Notes: generated by a model not told the origin, from the letters alone. Positions 1 to 11,417 are shown, numbered from the stretch's first letter. The stretch is DNA of 64,000 nt from Rhabditoides inermis (GCA_963966185.1 CAWZYM010000369.1:628001-692000); one strand, 5' to 3'. Numbers and translations are program-made.

Positions 1-19
1 TACCCCAGCGAAACCCCTG

Positions 20-3000
20 TTGGGTAGAGACTGGATGGAGCAGATGGGCACGTGGGCCCCGGGAAGCATGATAAGAAGGGAAGTCAATGAAATCCAGATG
101 TCGGTAACGGAGGAGCAAGAACGATTGATGAAAATCCTCGAGGATAACTGTGAAATCTTCGGAAACGATCTGGGGAAATATAATCTGGGCAAGATTGATC
201 TAAAATTGAAGACGGGGGACATTCGCCCTGTGTATCGCAGAGCCCGGACGGTTCCATACGCCGTAACGGAACAAGTAGAGGAAAAACTGAAGGAGCTAGA
301 GAAAGACGGAGTGATCACAAAGGTGGATCATGGAGTTTGGGCAACGCCGTTGGTGATAGTGCCTAAAGGGGAAGGAAAAATTCGTATCTGTGGAGATTTC
401 AAGTCAACTGTAAATCCGGCACTCGATATAAACCAATACCCGTTGCCGAAGCCGGAGGATTTATTCCAGAAATTGAACGGAGGAAAAGTGTTCTCTAAAG
501 TGGATTTGAGGGACGCATACAACCAGTTGGAGTTGAGTGAGGAAGCGAAGAAGCTGGTGGTAATTAACACCCATAAAGGGCTCTATGTGTACAACCGACT
601 ACCGTTTGGGATTGCATCGGCCCCGGCCATATTCCAGAAAACCATGGAAGAGGTTTTACAAGGAATAGAGGGGGTGGTTATATACCTAGATGATGTGACA
701 GTCATGGGCCGGTCCAAGGAGGAACACTTGGACAGAGTGGAAACAGTGTTGTCGAGATTAAAGCAGGCAGGATTGAGAGTGAAACGCGAGAAATGTGAAT
801 TCTTGAAGAACAAGGTGGAGTTCTTAGGGCATGTCGTCACAGGGGAAGGGATTTTTCCTGATCAGAAGAAAATCGAAGCCATGTGCAAAATGCCGGCGCC
901 AAAAACCATGAAGGAGCTAGAGGCGTATACGGGTATGATTCAGTATTACGGGAAATTTCTGAAGAACCTAGCGATGCTGGCGGCCCCCATAAATAAGCTG
1001 AAAAGGAAGGATGAGGTGTGGAAATGGGGAAAAGAACAACAGCAAGCGTTCGATAGTATCCAAAGGCTCTTGACGTCTGCGGATATGTTGACGCACTACG
1101 ATCCACAGAAACCACTGGTATTGGCTACAGACGCATCTGAAGTCGGGATTGGGGCAGTACTGTACCATCGTGTTGGGGCAGTAGAGAAAGTCATTGCATA
1201 TGCGTCCAGGTCTCTAACCAAGGAAGAAAGGAATTACGCACAAATAGAGAAAGAGGCGTTGGGAATCATCTATGGAATGGAAAAATTTCAAAAATATGTG
1301 TACGGAAGGAGGTTTCTGCTACTGACAGATCATCAACCATTGGTCCGCATTTTCGGGGATAAATCACAGATCCCAGTAATCGCGGCAAGAAGGTTGCATA
1401 GGTGGATGCTAAAACTGTCCGAATACTCGTTTGACATCGAGTACAGGAGAACGACGGCGTTTGGAAACGCCGATGGGCTCTCGAGACTGCCAAACCCACT
1501 TGAACTACCTATGAAGGAGAGAGTAATAGAGGAGTTTGGAGTGTACTCGATAGAGCAGGAAAAGGTGGAAAAAGCGGTGTTAAAGATGGAAGTGTTGAAA
1601 ACGGCATCACAGAAGGATGCTAACATGAAATGGATAACAAATTGGCTAAATCAAGGAAGGGCACCGGACGGTCAAATACCGGGGGGTTTCCGTGATAAGT
1701 GGAACGAATTAGCCGTAATTGAAGGAGTGATGTTTTGGGGAAACCGGGTTGTGATCCCTGAAGAACTGAGGAAGTCCGTAATAGAAGGACTCCATGCTAC
1801 CCATTATGGAGCCGAAAGAATGAAGGCATTGGCTCGGAAGAAGATATGGTTTCCGGGAATGGAAGCGTGGATTGAGGAGAGAGTAAAAACTTGCGAGATC
1901 TGTGCGAAGTGGGGGGAAGAACTGCCAAAGGTACCCCTATCCGCATGGGAGGAACCGACTAAAGCCTGGGAACGCATCCACATCGATTTTTGTGGACCAG
2001 TTGAGGGATACATGTGGCTGGTGGTGTATGATGCATTCAGTAAATGGCCGGAAGTCATCAAGATGACACGGATTACCACAGGGAAGACTATTGAAGCACT
2101 AGCGGAGTTGTTCAGCAGATTTGGACTGCCCCAGATGATAGTGTCCGATAATGGTCCCCAGCTGGTGTCCAAGGAGTTCAAAGAGTTCTGTGAGCAGAAG
2201 AACATAGCCGCGGTAACAACTCCGGCGTATCATCCCAATAGTAACGGGGCTGCTGAACGGTTCGTGAGGACCTTTAAGAAACAAGTGAAGAAGATGGCTG
2301 AAGAACATCGAGAATGTTTGGAAGAACGGGTACGGAAATTGCTGTTCCAATATAGGATTACCCCGCACCCCGCTACGGGAAAGGCACCATGCGAAGTCCT
2401 GATGGGACGTGAATTGAGGTCGGCTTTGGATTTTGAAAGAGAAAAAGCCCGTGGGGGAATATGGAGGAGCGAATATCTGGCTCAGATGAAGAAAAACCAC
2501 GACCAGCATGCCCGAGAGCGAAAGTTCGAAGTAGGGGAAGAAGTTTATGTACGGTGTACACCGTTGGAAGACGGGAACTGGAAACAGGGAGTGATAACAG
2601 GCGTAGAAGGACAACGAGTATTTCGGGTCTACACGACCGAAGGAGAGAAAAGGGTACATCTTGAACAACTGAAGCCATACAAAGGAAGTTGGGAAGATTG
2701 GGTGATAGAAAAGAAACAACCCGAATCTCCCAACATGGTGCCATCCGAAGTTAGGGATACAAGTGAGGCGAGCTCAACCCGGGTTACCGAGACGGAGAAC
2801 GGGGAGAGCAGGAAACGAAAAACCAGCGAGATACCGTTGACACCACAGATTAGGAAATCAGTAAGGGAGGTAAAGCGACCGAGAAGGTTCTTGAATTGGG
2901 TAGAAATGAGGCCTGATTGGAATAGGAGGCCAGAGAATAATGGCGGCATTGGACTTGCAGTGCAGGCTAATGACCAACTGGGAAATTTGCATGGAAGGAC

Positions 3001-3619
3001 GGGGGGATGGACCGTACAAAAGACGGCGGAGAGGGGGGGGGGGCAGTCCGACACGAATGTCGAGTCGCCGCCCCCAGCCACCTGCGTCGCCTCGCAAGGA
3101 GAAGGAGGGCAACACTCCTCCGAGGACCCCCGGAAGGGATCGGAGCAGCAGCTCCGAGAACAGCCCGGTCAGGCCCCCGTTCCGATCCCGGTCTCGGTCG
3201 GTATCTTCGAGTCGCTCGGGCAGCCCGTCCCTGGCCACGGCCCGCAGCCGCTCGGTGTCGAGTTCCAGGTAGTAGATAATGACCAAGGAAAGGTTGAAAT
3301 TTCGATGATTAGGGAGATGACGGGAGACGATTCGGCTCCGCAGGACCCGGCGGAGGAGCCGCCGAGGAGGGAGTCTCGGCCGCCTCGTCTGCAGAGGCGC
3401 CGCGAGTACGAGAACAGGAGCGAGAGGAGGGGACGGGGTGGAACCCGCCCGCCTCCGCCCGCGGTGCAGCGCTACATCCTGGGCACCCTGTCGACAGCCA
3501 TGTTTGGATCCGACGTGACCAACCGCTCCTCGCGTCCCAACTACTCGCACCGGGAAGGCAACCCCCACTGCCGCTGCAACGGGTGCTATTTCAAGCGTCG
3601 GGGAGGAGGAAAGAAATAG
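20..3619 (+). CDS. Ty3/Gypsy-type retrotransposon Pol polyprotein, 5' end outside window
   Basis: Single long frame of about 1199 codons; the first Met is only 20 bases from the window edge, so the true start lies upstream. Order seen: reverse transcriptase (residues ~70-250, YLDD active-site box near residue 225), RNase H of Ty3 type (ATDAS near residue 372), integrase with an H..H..C..C zinc region (CEICAKW near residue 632) and core motifs HIDFCGP, SDNGPQ and a downstream NGAAERF that supply the D-D-E triad. That RT-RH-IN order is the Ty3/Gypsy order. Gag and protease are not in the window. No stop interrupts the catalytic domains, so this copy may be recent. From residue ~960 the chain becomes Pro/Arg-rich and ends in a Cys/Arg cluster (CRCNGC); this tail is unusual and overlaps a second coding-like frame. 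Confidence 0.9.
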   Translation: MGRDWMEQMGTWAPGSMIRREVNEIQMSVTEEQERLMKILEDNCEIFGNDLGKYNLGKIDLKLKTGDIRPVYRRARTVPYAVTEQVEEKLKELEKDGVITKVDHGVWATPLVIVPKGEGKIRICGDFKSTVNPALDINQYPLPKPEDLFQKLNGGKVFSKVDLRDAYNQLELSEEAKKLVVINTHKGLYVYNRLPFGIASAPAIFQKTMEEVLQGIEGVVIYLDDVTVMGRSKEEHLDRVETVLSRLKQAGLRVKREKCEFLKNKVEFLGHVVTGEGIFPDQKKIEAMCKMPAPKTMKELEAYTGMIQYYGKFLKNLAMLAAPINKLKRKDEVWKWGKEQQQAFDSIQRLLTSADMLTHYDPQKPLVLATDASEVGIGAVLYHRVGAVEKVIAYASRSLTKEERNYAQIEKEALGIIYGMEKFQKYVYGRRFLLLTDHQPLVRIFGDKSQIPVIAARRLHRWMLKLSEYSFDIEYRRTTAFGNADGLSRLPNPLELPMKERVIEEFGVYSIEQEKVEKAVLKMEVLKTASQKDANMKWITNWLNQGRAPDGQIPGGFRDKWNELAVIEGVMFWGNRVVIPEELRKSVIEGLHATHYGAERMKALARKKIWFPGMEAWIEERVKTCEICAKWGEELPKVPLSAWEEPTKAWERIHIDFCGPVEGYMWLVVYDAFSKWPEVIKMTRITTGKTIEALAELFSRFGLPQMIVSDNGPQLVSKEFKEFCEQKNIAAVTTPAYHPNSNGAAERFVRTFKKQVKKMAEEHRECLEERVRKLLFQYRITPHPATGKAPCEVLMGRELRSALDFEREKARGGIWRSEYLAQMKKNHDQHARERKFEVGEEVYVRCTPLEDGNWKQGVITGVEGQRVFRVYTTEGEKRVHLEQLKPYKGSWEDWVIEKKQPESPNMVPSEVRDTSEASSTRVTETENGESRKRKTSEIPLTPQIRKSVREVKRPRRFLNWVEMRPDWNRRPENNGGIGLAVQANDQLGNLHGRTGGWTVQKTAERGGGQSDTNVESPPPATCVASQGEGGQHSSEDPRKGSEQQLREQPGQAPVPIPVSVGIFESLGQPVPGHGPQPLGVEFQVVDNDQGKVEISMIREMTGDDSAPQDPAEEPPRRESRPPRLQRRREYENRSERRGRGGTRPPPPAVQRYILGTLSTAMFGSDVTNRSSRPNYSHREGNPHCRCNGCYFKRRGGGKK
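2940..3272 (+). other. Ser/Arg-rich overlapping frame inside the Pol 3' end
   Basis: In the +1 frame relative to Pol, an ATG at 2940 opens 110 codons that become RS/SP-dipeptide rich (RSRSRSVSSSR, SPVRPPF), a nucleic-acid-binding-like composition. A run of about 12 G (around 3036-3047) sits between the two frames. It may be an overlapping gene, a programmed slip, a length error in the G run, or chance in GC-rich sequence. I cannot tell which from this copy. Confidence 0.35.
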
Positions 3620-3844
3620 AAGATGTACTAGTTAGATAGAATTCGTGACCAAGTTGTGGGTCGTATGTGAACGAATAAATGAGATTAGAGCCAAGGAATG
3701 GCTTTGGTGTGTGTTGTGGGGGTTTTCGGGGAAGTTGGCGGAGTAGCGGATCATCAGGGAGCGGGATCGTCGTCTTCGCCTCCAGTCGTCGTCTCTCGTC
3801 ACCTTCAGTCAAGAAAGAAGAGGAGGCCGTTTAAGGAGGGAGAT

Positions 3845-4099
3845 GTTGGAGGACGTTTACAACCGCACCCTGTAACCCGCCGCGCCACAATGAGCTAAAC
3901 CCCTTTTGCATATCGTAGCATGTCATTTCGGTAATGGGCTTTGGCTGGCCGATACATTAGAATGTCTTGTGGTATCCTTTATAAGCCGGCCGCTGGCCTT
4001 CTGCGTCAGATAAACGTTTACCGAGCTTGCCTTGGCTTTATTCTTGAGGACCTTAACTAGTAGCTCTATGGCTCTTGTCGTCCCCGTCCCGTCCGAACA
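3845..4099 (+). repeat. Candidate 3' LTR
   Basis: Begins TGTTGGAGGACG directly after the polypurine tract and can end at ...CGAACA, giving imperfect inverted termini (TGTTsGgaCG). A TATA-like TTTATAAG lies at 3978-3985, where an LTR promoter would sit. The boundaries are an inference because the partner LTR is not present. Confidence 0.5.
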
Positions 4100-4609
4100 G
4101 CCAGCATCTCCCTCTACCCATCCTCCTTCACCCAACCGCCCCTCTCGCGCTCATCCATTGCGAGGCGACGAGCAGTAGTAGCCCAATAGCCATCCTGTCT
4201 CCACTATTTCAACCAATTTTTGCCACCCCTTCCAATCCACTCGCCATCCAATCTACTCATCTGCCTTGCCCTTACTGACCTGGAGTGGATACCTGGCTCG
4301 TCTTTCTCACCCGCTGCCTTGGTATTTCCCGTTACATGTTGTATTCCCAGTGCATAACGATTTCATTCCACGTTATGTAAACTTCAATGATAAACATACA
4401 TTGTTTCTATGACCGGTGACAGCAATCTATCTTGTTCACTTGGTATGGCGCAATAGTACATTAAGGAATCAAGGAATACGTTTCATCGCATCTTCAATCA
4501 TACTTCATAACTACGGATTACAATAACACGCTTGCACGTATGTACTTATCTAACAAGTCTCACAGAGAGACCTGAACCGATGTTGCTAGACCATTGTCAT
4601 CATGAAAGA
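4100..4609. other. Intergenic, no gene seen
   Basis: Moderately CT-rich single-copy-looking sequence downstream of the LTR. No exon with supporting splice sites or protein similarity was found. Confidence 0.5.
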
Positions 4610-4960
4610 TGCTCCTCTTTTACAACCTCTTCTCCTTCTTTACTTCAACGCATGCTCGCACCTGGAGATCGTAAACTCCCACCATGGTCCCATGCAACAG
4701 ACTCGCCATGCCACAGGCATATGGCTAGAGTGCAGCCAGTCGCTACTCCTTCTCAAGTTGCGGTCAGCTTCTTCAAAACACTCACAAATGCCCGCGAACC
4801 ACTTCGAACTACGTTTCAAATGATTTCTGAAGAAGGCGACCACGCTTTCGTAACACTATCGAATTGTCTCGCCATGCCACAGGCATATGGCTAGAGTGCA
4901 GAGTGCAGCCAGTCATTCCGTTCGTCACTGCTTCTCAAGTTGCGGTCAGCTTCTGCTCAA
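4610..4960 (+). repeat. Orphan copy of the tiny-gene promoter block plus a partial tandem repeat
   Basis: 4612-4720 matches the promoter upstream of the 7.5-kb gene: CTTTTACAACC, then CGCATGCTCGCACCTGG, GATCGTAAAC, ATGCAACAGACTC and GCCACAGGCA. The TATA position is degraded (CATATGGC) and no good coding exon follows. Part of it (CGCCATGCCACAGGCATATG) recurs at 4870-4890, and CTCAAGTTGCGGTCAGCTTC occurs at about 4752 and 4933, giving a ~180-bp tandem duplication. Most likely a decayed copy of a tiny gene or its promoter. Confidence 0.6.
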
Positions 4961-5169
4961 GCTACTTTTAAAAGGATTTCCGAAGAATGTGACCATGCGT
5001 TCAAAAAGTTACGGTCATCCTTTTCGAAACACATCGCATTGTCTTTCTAATCACACCAGAACACTCCCGAATACGGCCCAACATATTTGAAGAGTGACCC
5101 ACACATTCACACACATAAGCGCCGCCAAGCCGCCATCGTCTACATCGAGAAGCGATCCAGCTAGCACTG

Positions 5170-5170
<1 letters not shown>

Positions 5171-5214
<44 letters not shown>

Positions 5215-5220
5215 TCTCTC
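5171..5220. repeat. (CT)n microsatellite
   Basis: About 25 nearly perfect TC units ahead of the 5.6-kb small gene. ORFs crossing it are repeat artefacts. Confidence 0.95.
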
Positions 5221-5443
5221 ACTCACTCCCTCACCTCCTTCCCATCCATGCAACCAACGCGCCCCGCCATGGCTCACTCAATTCGTAAAAAATACTAAAA
5301 ACTACTAGAAACGCTTTGTGACAAACATGCAGCAATACCCTCCTGTTCATCTCAGATGATAGAGCAACTTATCCGGATCGCCACCCATCTCGCCTCGCCT
5401 TCCCCTTCCCAGCTCACCACATTCCTCTCTCCGCCGCGCTCCC

Positions 5444-5492
5444 TCTGCCACCGGCGGGGGCGGTCCGCCGCTGTCCCATCTGCCTACAAAAC
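5444..5492 (+). promoter_or_regulatory. Tiny-gene core promoter (class with CTGCCACCGGCGGGGGCG)
   Basis: CTGCCACCGGCGGGGGCG followed about 28 bp later by CTACAAAAC, a TATA-like box. The same two-part arrangement, including the GGGGGCG extension, precedes the minus-strand gene at 30167. The ATG at 5585 is about 100 bp past the TATA-like box. Confidence 0.6.
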
Positions 5493-5584
5493 AGACTGCC
5501 AGGCTGACAGTCACTCACTCCCGCACCCGCCTACCCCCCCCCCCCCCCCCCGCACTACCTGCCGCAACGTGTACGACAGTCAAC

Positions 5585-5710
5585 ATGGACGAGTGAGTCG
5601 ATCCACCCATCCGTTCCGTCTCCTTCTTGATCATCTCGTTGCAGCCACCTCTCTTACTACCACGACGCCAAGCCCCGTCTTCCCCGTCCTCCCACGCGCC
5701 GGTCAGTCAC

Positions 5711-5761
<51 letters not shown>

Positions 5762-6462
5762 TCTTCTAATTGTCTTCCTCCTCCAGCTCTACGATCGCCG
5801 AGAAGTACGATCGCTTCGTGGCCGAGCTCCGGGAGCAGGACAGACGCGCCATGGCCGAGGCCGAGCACCGCAAGCACCTCAACCACAGCGAGCTCGAGCA
5901 GGTCGACCCGCAGCCGCGCAGGTGCGTCTCTCTTTCTCTCTCTCTCTCTCCCGACCATCTTTCCCTCTCAACCCCTCCTTTCATCCAGCCCCTGTCCATA
6001 TCTCTCCTCCCCCCTCTCTCTCCCTTCCCCCCTCCCTCTCAACCCTCTATTCAGCCTCTCCTGCTTGACCATCCTGCTGCTCATCGCCTGCGTCGCGCTC
6101 GCCGCCATCTGCACGCACCTGTGAGTGCACCTCAAACTCCTCCCCCCCACTCTCTCACCCTCTCAACCCTCTATGCTTCCACGTCGGTCATGAAGCGGTG
6201 ACAATGCAAGTGAACCACTCGATTCTCCCTCCTCTCCTCCTCCCATCTCCATCCGCTCAGGTCGCCCGAGTCGAGCATGCAGCTGATCCGCCGCGAGTGC
6301 GCCTCGGCGTCCGCCTTCCTCTCCGAGCTGGAGCACTTCTGCGCCGGCGACTCGCCCTACACCCACCGGGAGATGGAGGAGTGGGTGGCGGGCGTGGAGG
6401 TGGAGAGGTGCGCGGCAGCGATGCGCCACGTCATCGACAAGCAGCGTCCCGCTGAGCCCTAG
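5585..6462 (+). CDS. Small single-pass membrane protein, 136 aa, unknown family
   Basis: Model: 5585-5592, 5787-5921, 6055-6120, 6261-6462; all junctions are GT-AG and phases agree. The N-terminal ~45 residues are charged and helical (YDRFVAELREQDRRAMAEAE). A hydrophobic segment follows (SCLTILLLIACVALAAI, the short third exon), then a C-terminal region MQLIRREC...VERCAAAMRHVIDK ending at a TAG. The C-terminal part is clearly related to the product of the next gene (shared IRREC, YT, VERC and paired Ala), so the two are tandem paralogues. I recognise no known family. A tail-anchored or type II topology is possible. Introns are CT-rich on the sense strand. It belongs to the set of tiny genes sharing a promoter module. 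Confidence 0.7.
5714..5757. repeat. (CT)n microsatellite in intron 1 of the small membrane gene
   Basis: Perfect CT run close to the acceptor, merging with the polypyrimidine tract. Confidence 0.95.
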
Positions 6463-7300
6463 GTCCCAGGGCGTGACGATGCACACTGCCCTCCACACTC
6501 CGAACCACTGCCCAGTGAGCGAGTCCGCCCCACATTTTGTCACATCCCCCATTATACCGATACCGTATAGGCACTCCACATACACCATACGCATTCTCTT
6601 CATCTCGTTTCCATTTCTTTAACCAGACCTCGGCCAGTATTCAAATACATTCCTCCAGTGATGGCATGCTCTTATTTCGTATTTTGTCCCACATTATGTA
6701 TGCATTTTCATTGACCATTACTATGCGTGATAAATTGATTACTCAATGCGATCATCGGGAGAAGCCGCACATAACACAACTGCGTATTATGATCGTCCTT
6801 GTCACCACTGATTCCGAGATACTTCAATTTTCAGCAGCTCGATACTCGATTTGCCACACCAACGACCACGCACACGCATACGGTAGTCGGATAGAGCGCA
6901 CGACTACACTGTGAGCAGACTGTGACTGTCCCAAAAACATTTGGATGAGATAACGTCTCGTCGCGTGCGCAGACTGTCCAGTCCTGCTTCGACACTCGCA
7001 CGTGGATCGGTGCACAATGTACCGGAGGGTCCTATATGGGATACTGTCACACCGCTGCTTGCAGGTTAATGGGTCGAGGATACTGTTTCTAGTATCTGCG
7101 TGGTTACAAGTGGTTACCTTATGATTTTGTCTTACGTATTCTCCCTTTCTGATTATTACTCTCTGCATTGATAGTGCATGTGAGGACTGCCCCGAAAAAT
7201 GATCTCTGCCGCAGCTGCGACTATAAACTGACAGATATCATGGCTGCCACTCGAATACGGTGCTCTAATATTGTCGAACGCTTCCTCTTCATTCCGCTCT
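6463..7300. other. Intergenic, no gene seen
   Basis: 3' flank of the first small membrane gene and upstream region of the second. I found no exon with good splice context and no clear mobile element. Confidence 0.5.
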
Positions 7301-7304
7301 TCCA

Positions 7305-7451
7305 GCTTCCCCTTTTACAACCCCTCCCCATCCACCCTCCACCAGACTCCAACGCATGCTCGCACCTGGATCGTAAACCGCATCCACCCTCCGTTCATGC
7401 AACAGACTCCATGCGCCACCGGCACAAGCATCCCCGCTGCCACTACAAAAG
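7305..7451 (+). promoter_or_regulatory. Tiny-gene promoter module, fullest copy
   Basis: In order: CCCCTTTTACAACC (7308-7321), CGCACCTGGATCGTAAAC (7361-7378), CAACAGACTCC (7400-7410), GCCACCGGCA (7415-7424), CTACAAAAG (7443-7451); the ATG is at 7488. CACCTGG contains an E-box core and GTAAAC resembles a forkhead core; which factors bind is unknown. The same blocks recur upstream of the minus-strand genes at 29003, 31549 and 44969, and in the orphan at 4.65 kb. Confidence 0.65.
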
Positions 7452-7487
7452 GAGAGGGCTGGAGTGCGAGGTGCCAGTCGTCGCACC

Positions 7488-7818
7488 ATGCGCACACTCA
7501 CGCGTCTCCTGCTCTTCATCGTCTCCTTCGCGTTCGTCAAATTCTGCACACACGAGTGAGCAACGCCCCCTCTGCCTCCCCCCCCCCCCATCTCCACCAT
7601 TCAGCTCGCCGTACGAAATGGAGATGATCCGCCGCGAGTGCGCCTTCGTGTTCGACTTGTTCGAGGAGGTGGAGCGGTTGCGCGACGGCCGCTCGCGCTA
7701 CACTCTCGAGCGACTGGAGGAGCTGTTGCGGCGCGTGGACGTGGAGAGGTGCGAGGCGGCGCTGCACGCCTACACCATCAACAAGCTGGCGCGGCTCACT
7801 GCGGCCAACGAGTTCTAG
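7488..7818 (+). CDS. Small secreted or membrane-anchored helical protein, 93 aa, paralogue of the 5.6-kb gene
   Basis: Two exons, 7488-7555 and 7605-7818, with a GT-AG intron and phase agreement. The first exon encodes a hydrophobic leader (MRTLTRLLLFIVSFAFVKF): a signal peptide or N-terminal anchor. The second encodes a helical region with IRREC, an E/L-rich stretch and VERCEAALHAYTINKLA, ending at TAG. Compared with its neighbour it lacks the charged N-terminal region and starts at the membrane segment. The start is well placed, 37 bases after the CTACAAAAG box. Two cysteines are conserved between the paralogues. Function unknown; conservation of the pair and the dedicated promoter argue that it is a real gene. 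Confidence 0.7.
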
Positions 7819-8110
7819 ACCCGTGACCTGCGTCCAGCCTCCATCCCGCAACCATCATTCAACCCACTTACCACTTAGCGAGCCCCCCCCCCCCCTACTA
7901 AAATGTGTTCCCCTCACATATTTAGATATTTTCCCTATATCACACTCACACTGTACATATCTCTCATCTTCCGTCCCCCAATCCTGCAGCGCGAGAGCAT
8001 TTATCTCGTTACCATACAAATACATTTCCAGAGTCATGAATGAATTTATTACAGAAAAAAGTCATGTCATGTACATAAGTCCAAATTACCATTCCCAACT
8101 CTGTTGCGCG

Positions 8111-9006
8111 CTAACCGGAAGCCGCAGTGAGAAACACTCTGTACACTGTTGTCAATGCATTTTTTCGCTTTCTACAAGTTGTGCTTTCTACAAGTCGCGC
8201 TATTGCCGCGCGGTGAGTCAGTTCTTCTGACACACCCCACAACGCGCGACCGATTGCGAGAACATGAAGAATGTAAAGAACATATAGAATATATAAATAG
8301 AACAGAATATAAAATGCGAGAATACGTAGAACAGAATATTCTACAACTACATGTCTCTTGTGCCATGTGCCTCCCATACGATAACTTTCGTGTGGTGTGT
8401 CCCTCTCCTAATCTTAGTGCCACTCTGTGAATAATAAACCGGATATGTTGATTTGAATGTTGAATTGAATTGAATGTCCTGCCCGACTCACGCGGCAGCG
8501 GCGGCGCCGCGTCGAGGCTCGGCGTCTTGACCGCGTGCGGGAACGCGGGGTGGCGGATGTAGCTGAAAGGAGAAGGGGGGGGGACTCTCTTCATCTCCTT
8601 GTCTATCTCTCCTCTCCCATCTCTCTCTCCCCCCGCTCCCCTCTCTCTCTCTATCTCCTTGTCTATCTCTCCTGTCTCTCTCTCCTCTCTCCCCTCCCTC
8701 CCTCTCTCTCCTCTCTCTCTATATCTCCCCTCTCCTCCTTTCTCTATCTCCCTGTCTCTCCCCTCCTTCCCTCTCTCCTCTCTCTCCCCTCTCTCCCCTC
8801 TCTCTCCTCTCTCTCTCTCTCCCCTCTCTCTCCTGTCTCTCTCCTCTCTCTCTCCTCTCTCTCTCCTCTCTCTCTCTCTCTTCTCTCTCTCTCCTGTCTC
8901 TCTCCCTCACCTCGGCACGAATCCGGGCGACGACACGGGCGACGTGGAGCTGCGCGTCGACGAAGACGGGGACGAGGGCGAGGAGGGGGAGGCTGGAAGG
9001 GGAGAG

Positions 9007-9052
<46 letters not shown>

Positions 9053-11371
9053 AGGAGAGAGAGAGAGAGAGAGGGGAGAGAGAGAATGGGGAGAAAGAGA
9101 GAGAGAGTGAGAGAGAGAGAGAGAGAGAGAATGGGAGAAAGAGAGACGAGGGAGAAAAGGCAGGAGACGATCGGCAAGTCAGAGATGCGAAAAAAAAAAT
9201 CAAGTTATTGCAAGGAACGGAGAGAGAGAGGGAGAGAGACGACAACACTCACACATGTCTCGCATGCTGTCTGGCTTGAGCAGCGCGCGCAGTTCCCTAT
9301 GGCACGGCAGGCACACCTCGTACGGGGTCTTGCCCTGAAAGGAGGGTTACGGTATGTACAAGATAGACGGTAAAAAGATTATTTGGTACGGTGGCGGTGG
9401 ATACATCATGTTTGGAAACTGTTGTGATATGTATACGGTCACCATTCTACAAAACAGAGAAAAACTAACGCCAATACAAATACAAATACGTTCCTTCTCG
9501 CACCGACATGACCGAACATGTGCTAAATGCAATCTGTCAGGGGAATGGACACATTCAAACACCAACGGAAGCTAGCCAACCTTGAGATCCCGGGCCTCCT
9601 TGGAGAAGCCGGCGTCGATGAGGAGCTCGCAGATCTGCTCGTGGCCGCGACGCGCCGCCCAGTGAAGAGCAGTCCTGCGAAAGAAAATCGATAAATCAAT
9701 GGACAAGATTCATATAAGATTATATAGAGATATAGAGATATATGCAAAGCCGTCCTGACGGGGAAGAAATGAGGAAGAGGAATAGTATAAAAGGGAACGT
9801 ACACAATACATAACAACAAAACCAAAACAAAGACATTACTACAAAGTGAGAAACCCGGTTAATGGTAAAAAGAGAGGTTTACAGACAAACTTCACATAGG
9901 GAAATGAACAGCGGTCCCATTCAGAATTTAAAGCAAAACAGACAAGTCGACTGATGCTTCAAAATTATAGAAAAATGAGTCAGTGTCCAAGAAAAAAAAA
10001 GAGTGATCGAATCCCCACCACAGTCGACTCACGATCTATCCTCGCCGGGCGCAATGGGCGCAACGGCATGCCGCCTTCTCTTGTGCAGCGGCTGCGTGTA
10101 CGCATAGGACATTGCCGAGTGCAGCAGCGGAATACGAGTAGGTCACGAGTGGGTACCGGTGAGTAAGTGCAGAATGGTGTTTGCAGGGTTGCAGGCTAGC
10201 CGCCGGACGCGCAAAGCAGGCGGACAAGAAGTCAAGTGGAGAGCAAATCGTTTCGAGGGCTGTTCTCGGATCTCTCGTGTCTTGTCTACTCGCGCAATCA
10301 CTAGCCCACTCGACGGACCAACACGCTCTACGCTTACTCCTTAAACCCGAAACTACATAGATCCGAGCTTGAGGACGTTCCACCGACGTCCACAGAGTTC
10401 GAAAACGTTGCAACGAAGAAACGTATAGTAATAGTACTATCAGGAAGTAAATGTAAAAGTAGCAGTGAGACGTGCAAACGATATCATGTTCGCTGGGGAT
10501 ATGAGAAGATATCAGGAAGGGAGAGATGGAGAGAGAGAGGAGAGAGAGGAGAGAGAGGAGCAGTCACTGGCGGGGTCAGTGCTAGTTGCGAGGGTGGGTG
10601 TAATGCTTGGTGCTAATGCCTATAGGCCTATAGCCTACTCAGAGAGGAACGAAGGGCGAACGAGTCCCCTGGATACCAATCACACACACTCACTCACTCA
10701 CTAGCTACCACTACTCTCGCGTGAGAGATAAATGGACTACGGGGATGCTTCGGAGATTTCGGAGTTTGTAAGGCGGGACGGGAGATATAAAAATAAACGG
10801 GAGATATTTTTTTGTGGGAACATTAACAAACGTTACTGGCTGGACAGTATAGAGTGTGGGTATATTGTCATCATGATTGTCATCATTATAATATTAAACA
10901 CAAACGAAGAGGAATAATTACACATTTCGATTCAGCCAGAAAGTGAGCGAGACTCGAAACGTACATTTTACCATACAGCATAGATTGAATCGCTTAGGTC
11001 ACAGTTGAGTGTAAAACACAAACACAACATATGGAAGTGAGAAAGAGATGCTGGTGTGAAAATACAATCACGGACCGAATAATCGACTGATTATCGATTG
11101 TTTGTAATTCAAAGTCACTCACCACCCGTTCATCGCGTGATGGTAGTTGGGGTCAACGGTGGTGTTCTGAACGGCGCGCTTCACCTGCGAGTATTGATTG
11201 ATATTGATTGATTGACTTGACATTAATTAATTGTTTTCTTTCTCTCTTCATAAAAGATTCACGATACATTAGGAGACAGTCAAAACATCAGAAAACAACT
11301 GAATATGACATTGACAGTTTTAATGAATACCATGATTGATCTATTGACGCTTTTTTCTTCCCCTTTCCCTC

Positions 11372-11417
<46 letters not shown>

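Larger units (their letters stand above)
1..4099 (+). mobile_element. LTR retrotransposon, 3' portion
   Basis: The element comprises the Pol frame, a 225-base untranslated stretch, a purine-rich tract (TTTAAGGAGGGAGA, 3831-3844) and a candidate 3' LTR. The 5' LTR, gag and protease would lie upstream of position 1, so target-site duplications and LTR-LTR divergence (age) cannot be read here. Confidence 0.8.

Noticed and set aside
8535..9279. Long Ser/Leu/Pro and Arg/Glu-Arg open frames
   Set aside because: They are translations of CT/GA repeats in introns of the ANKRD40-like gene. The same applies to frames at 31722-32261, 35825-36288, 38612-39262, 41650-42165 and 60012-60642.
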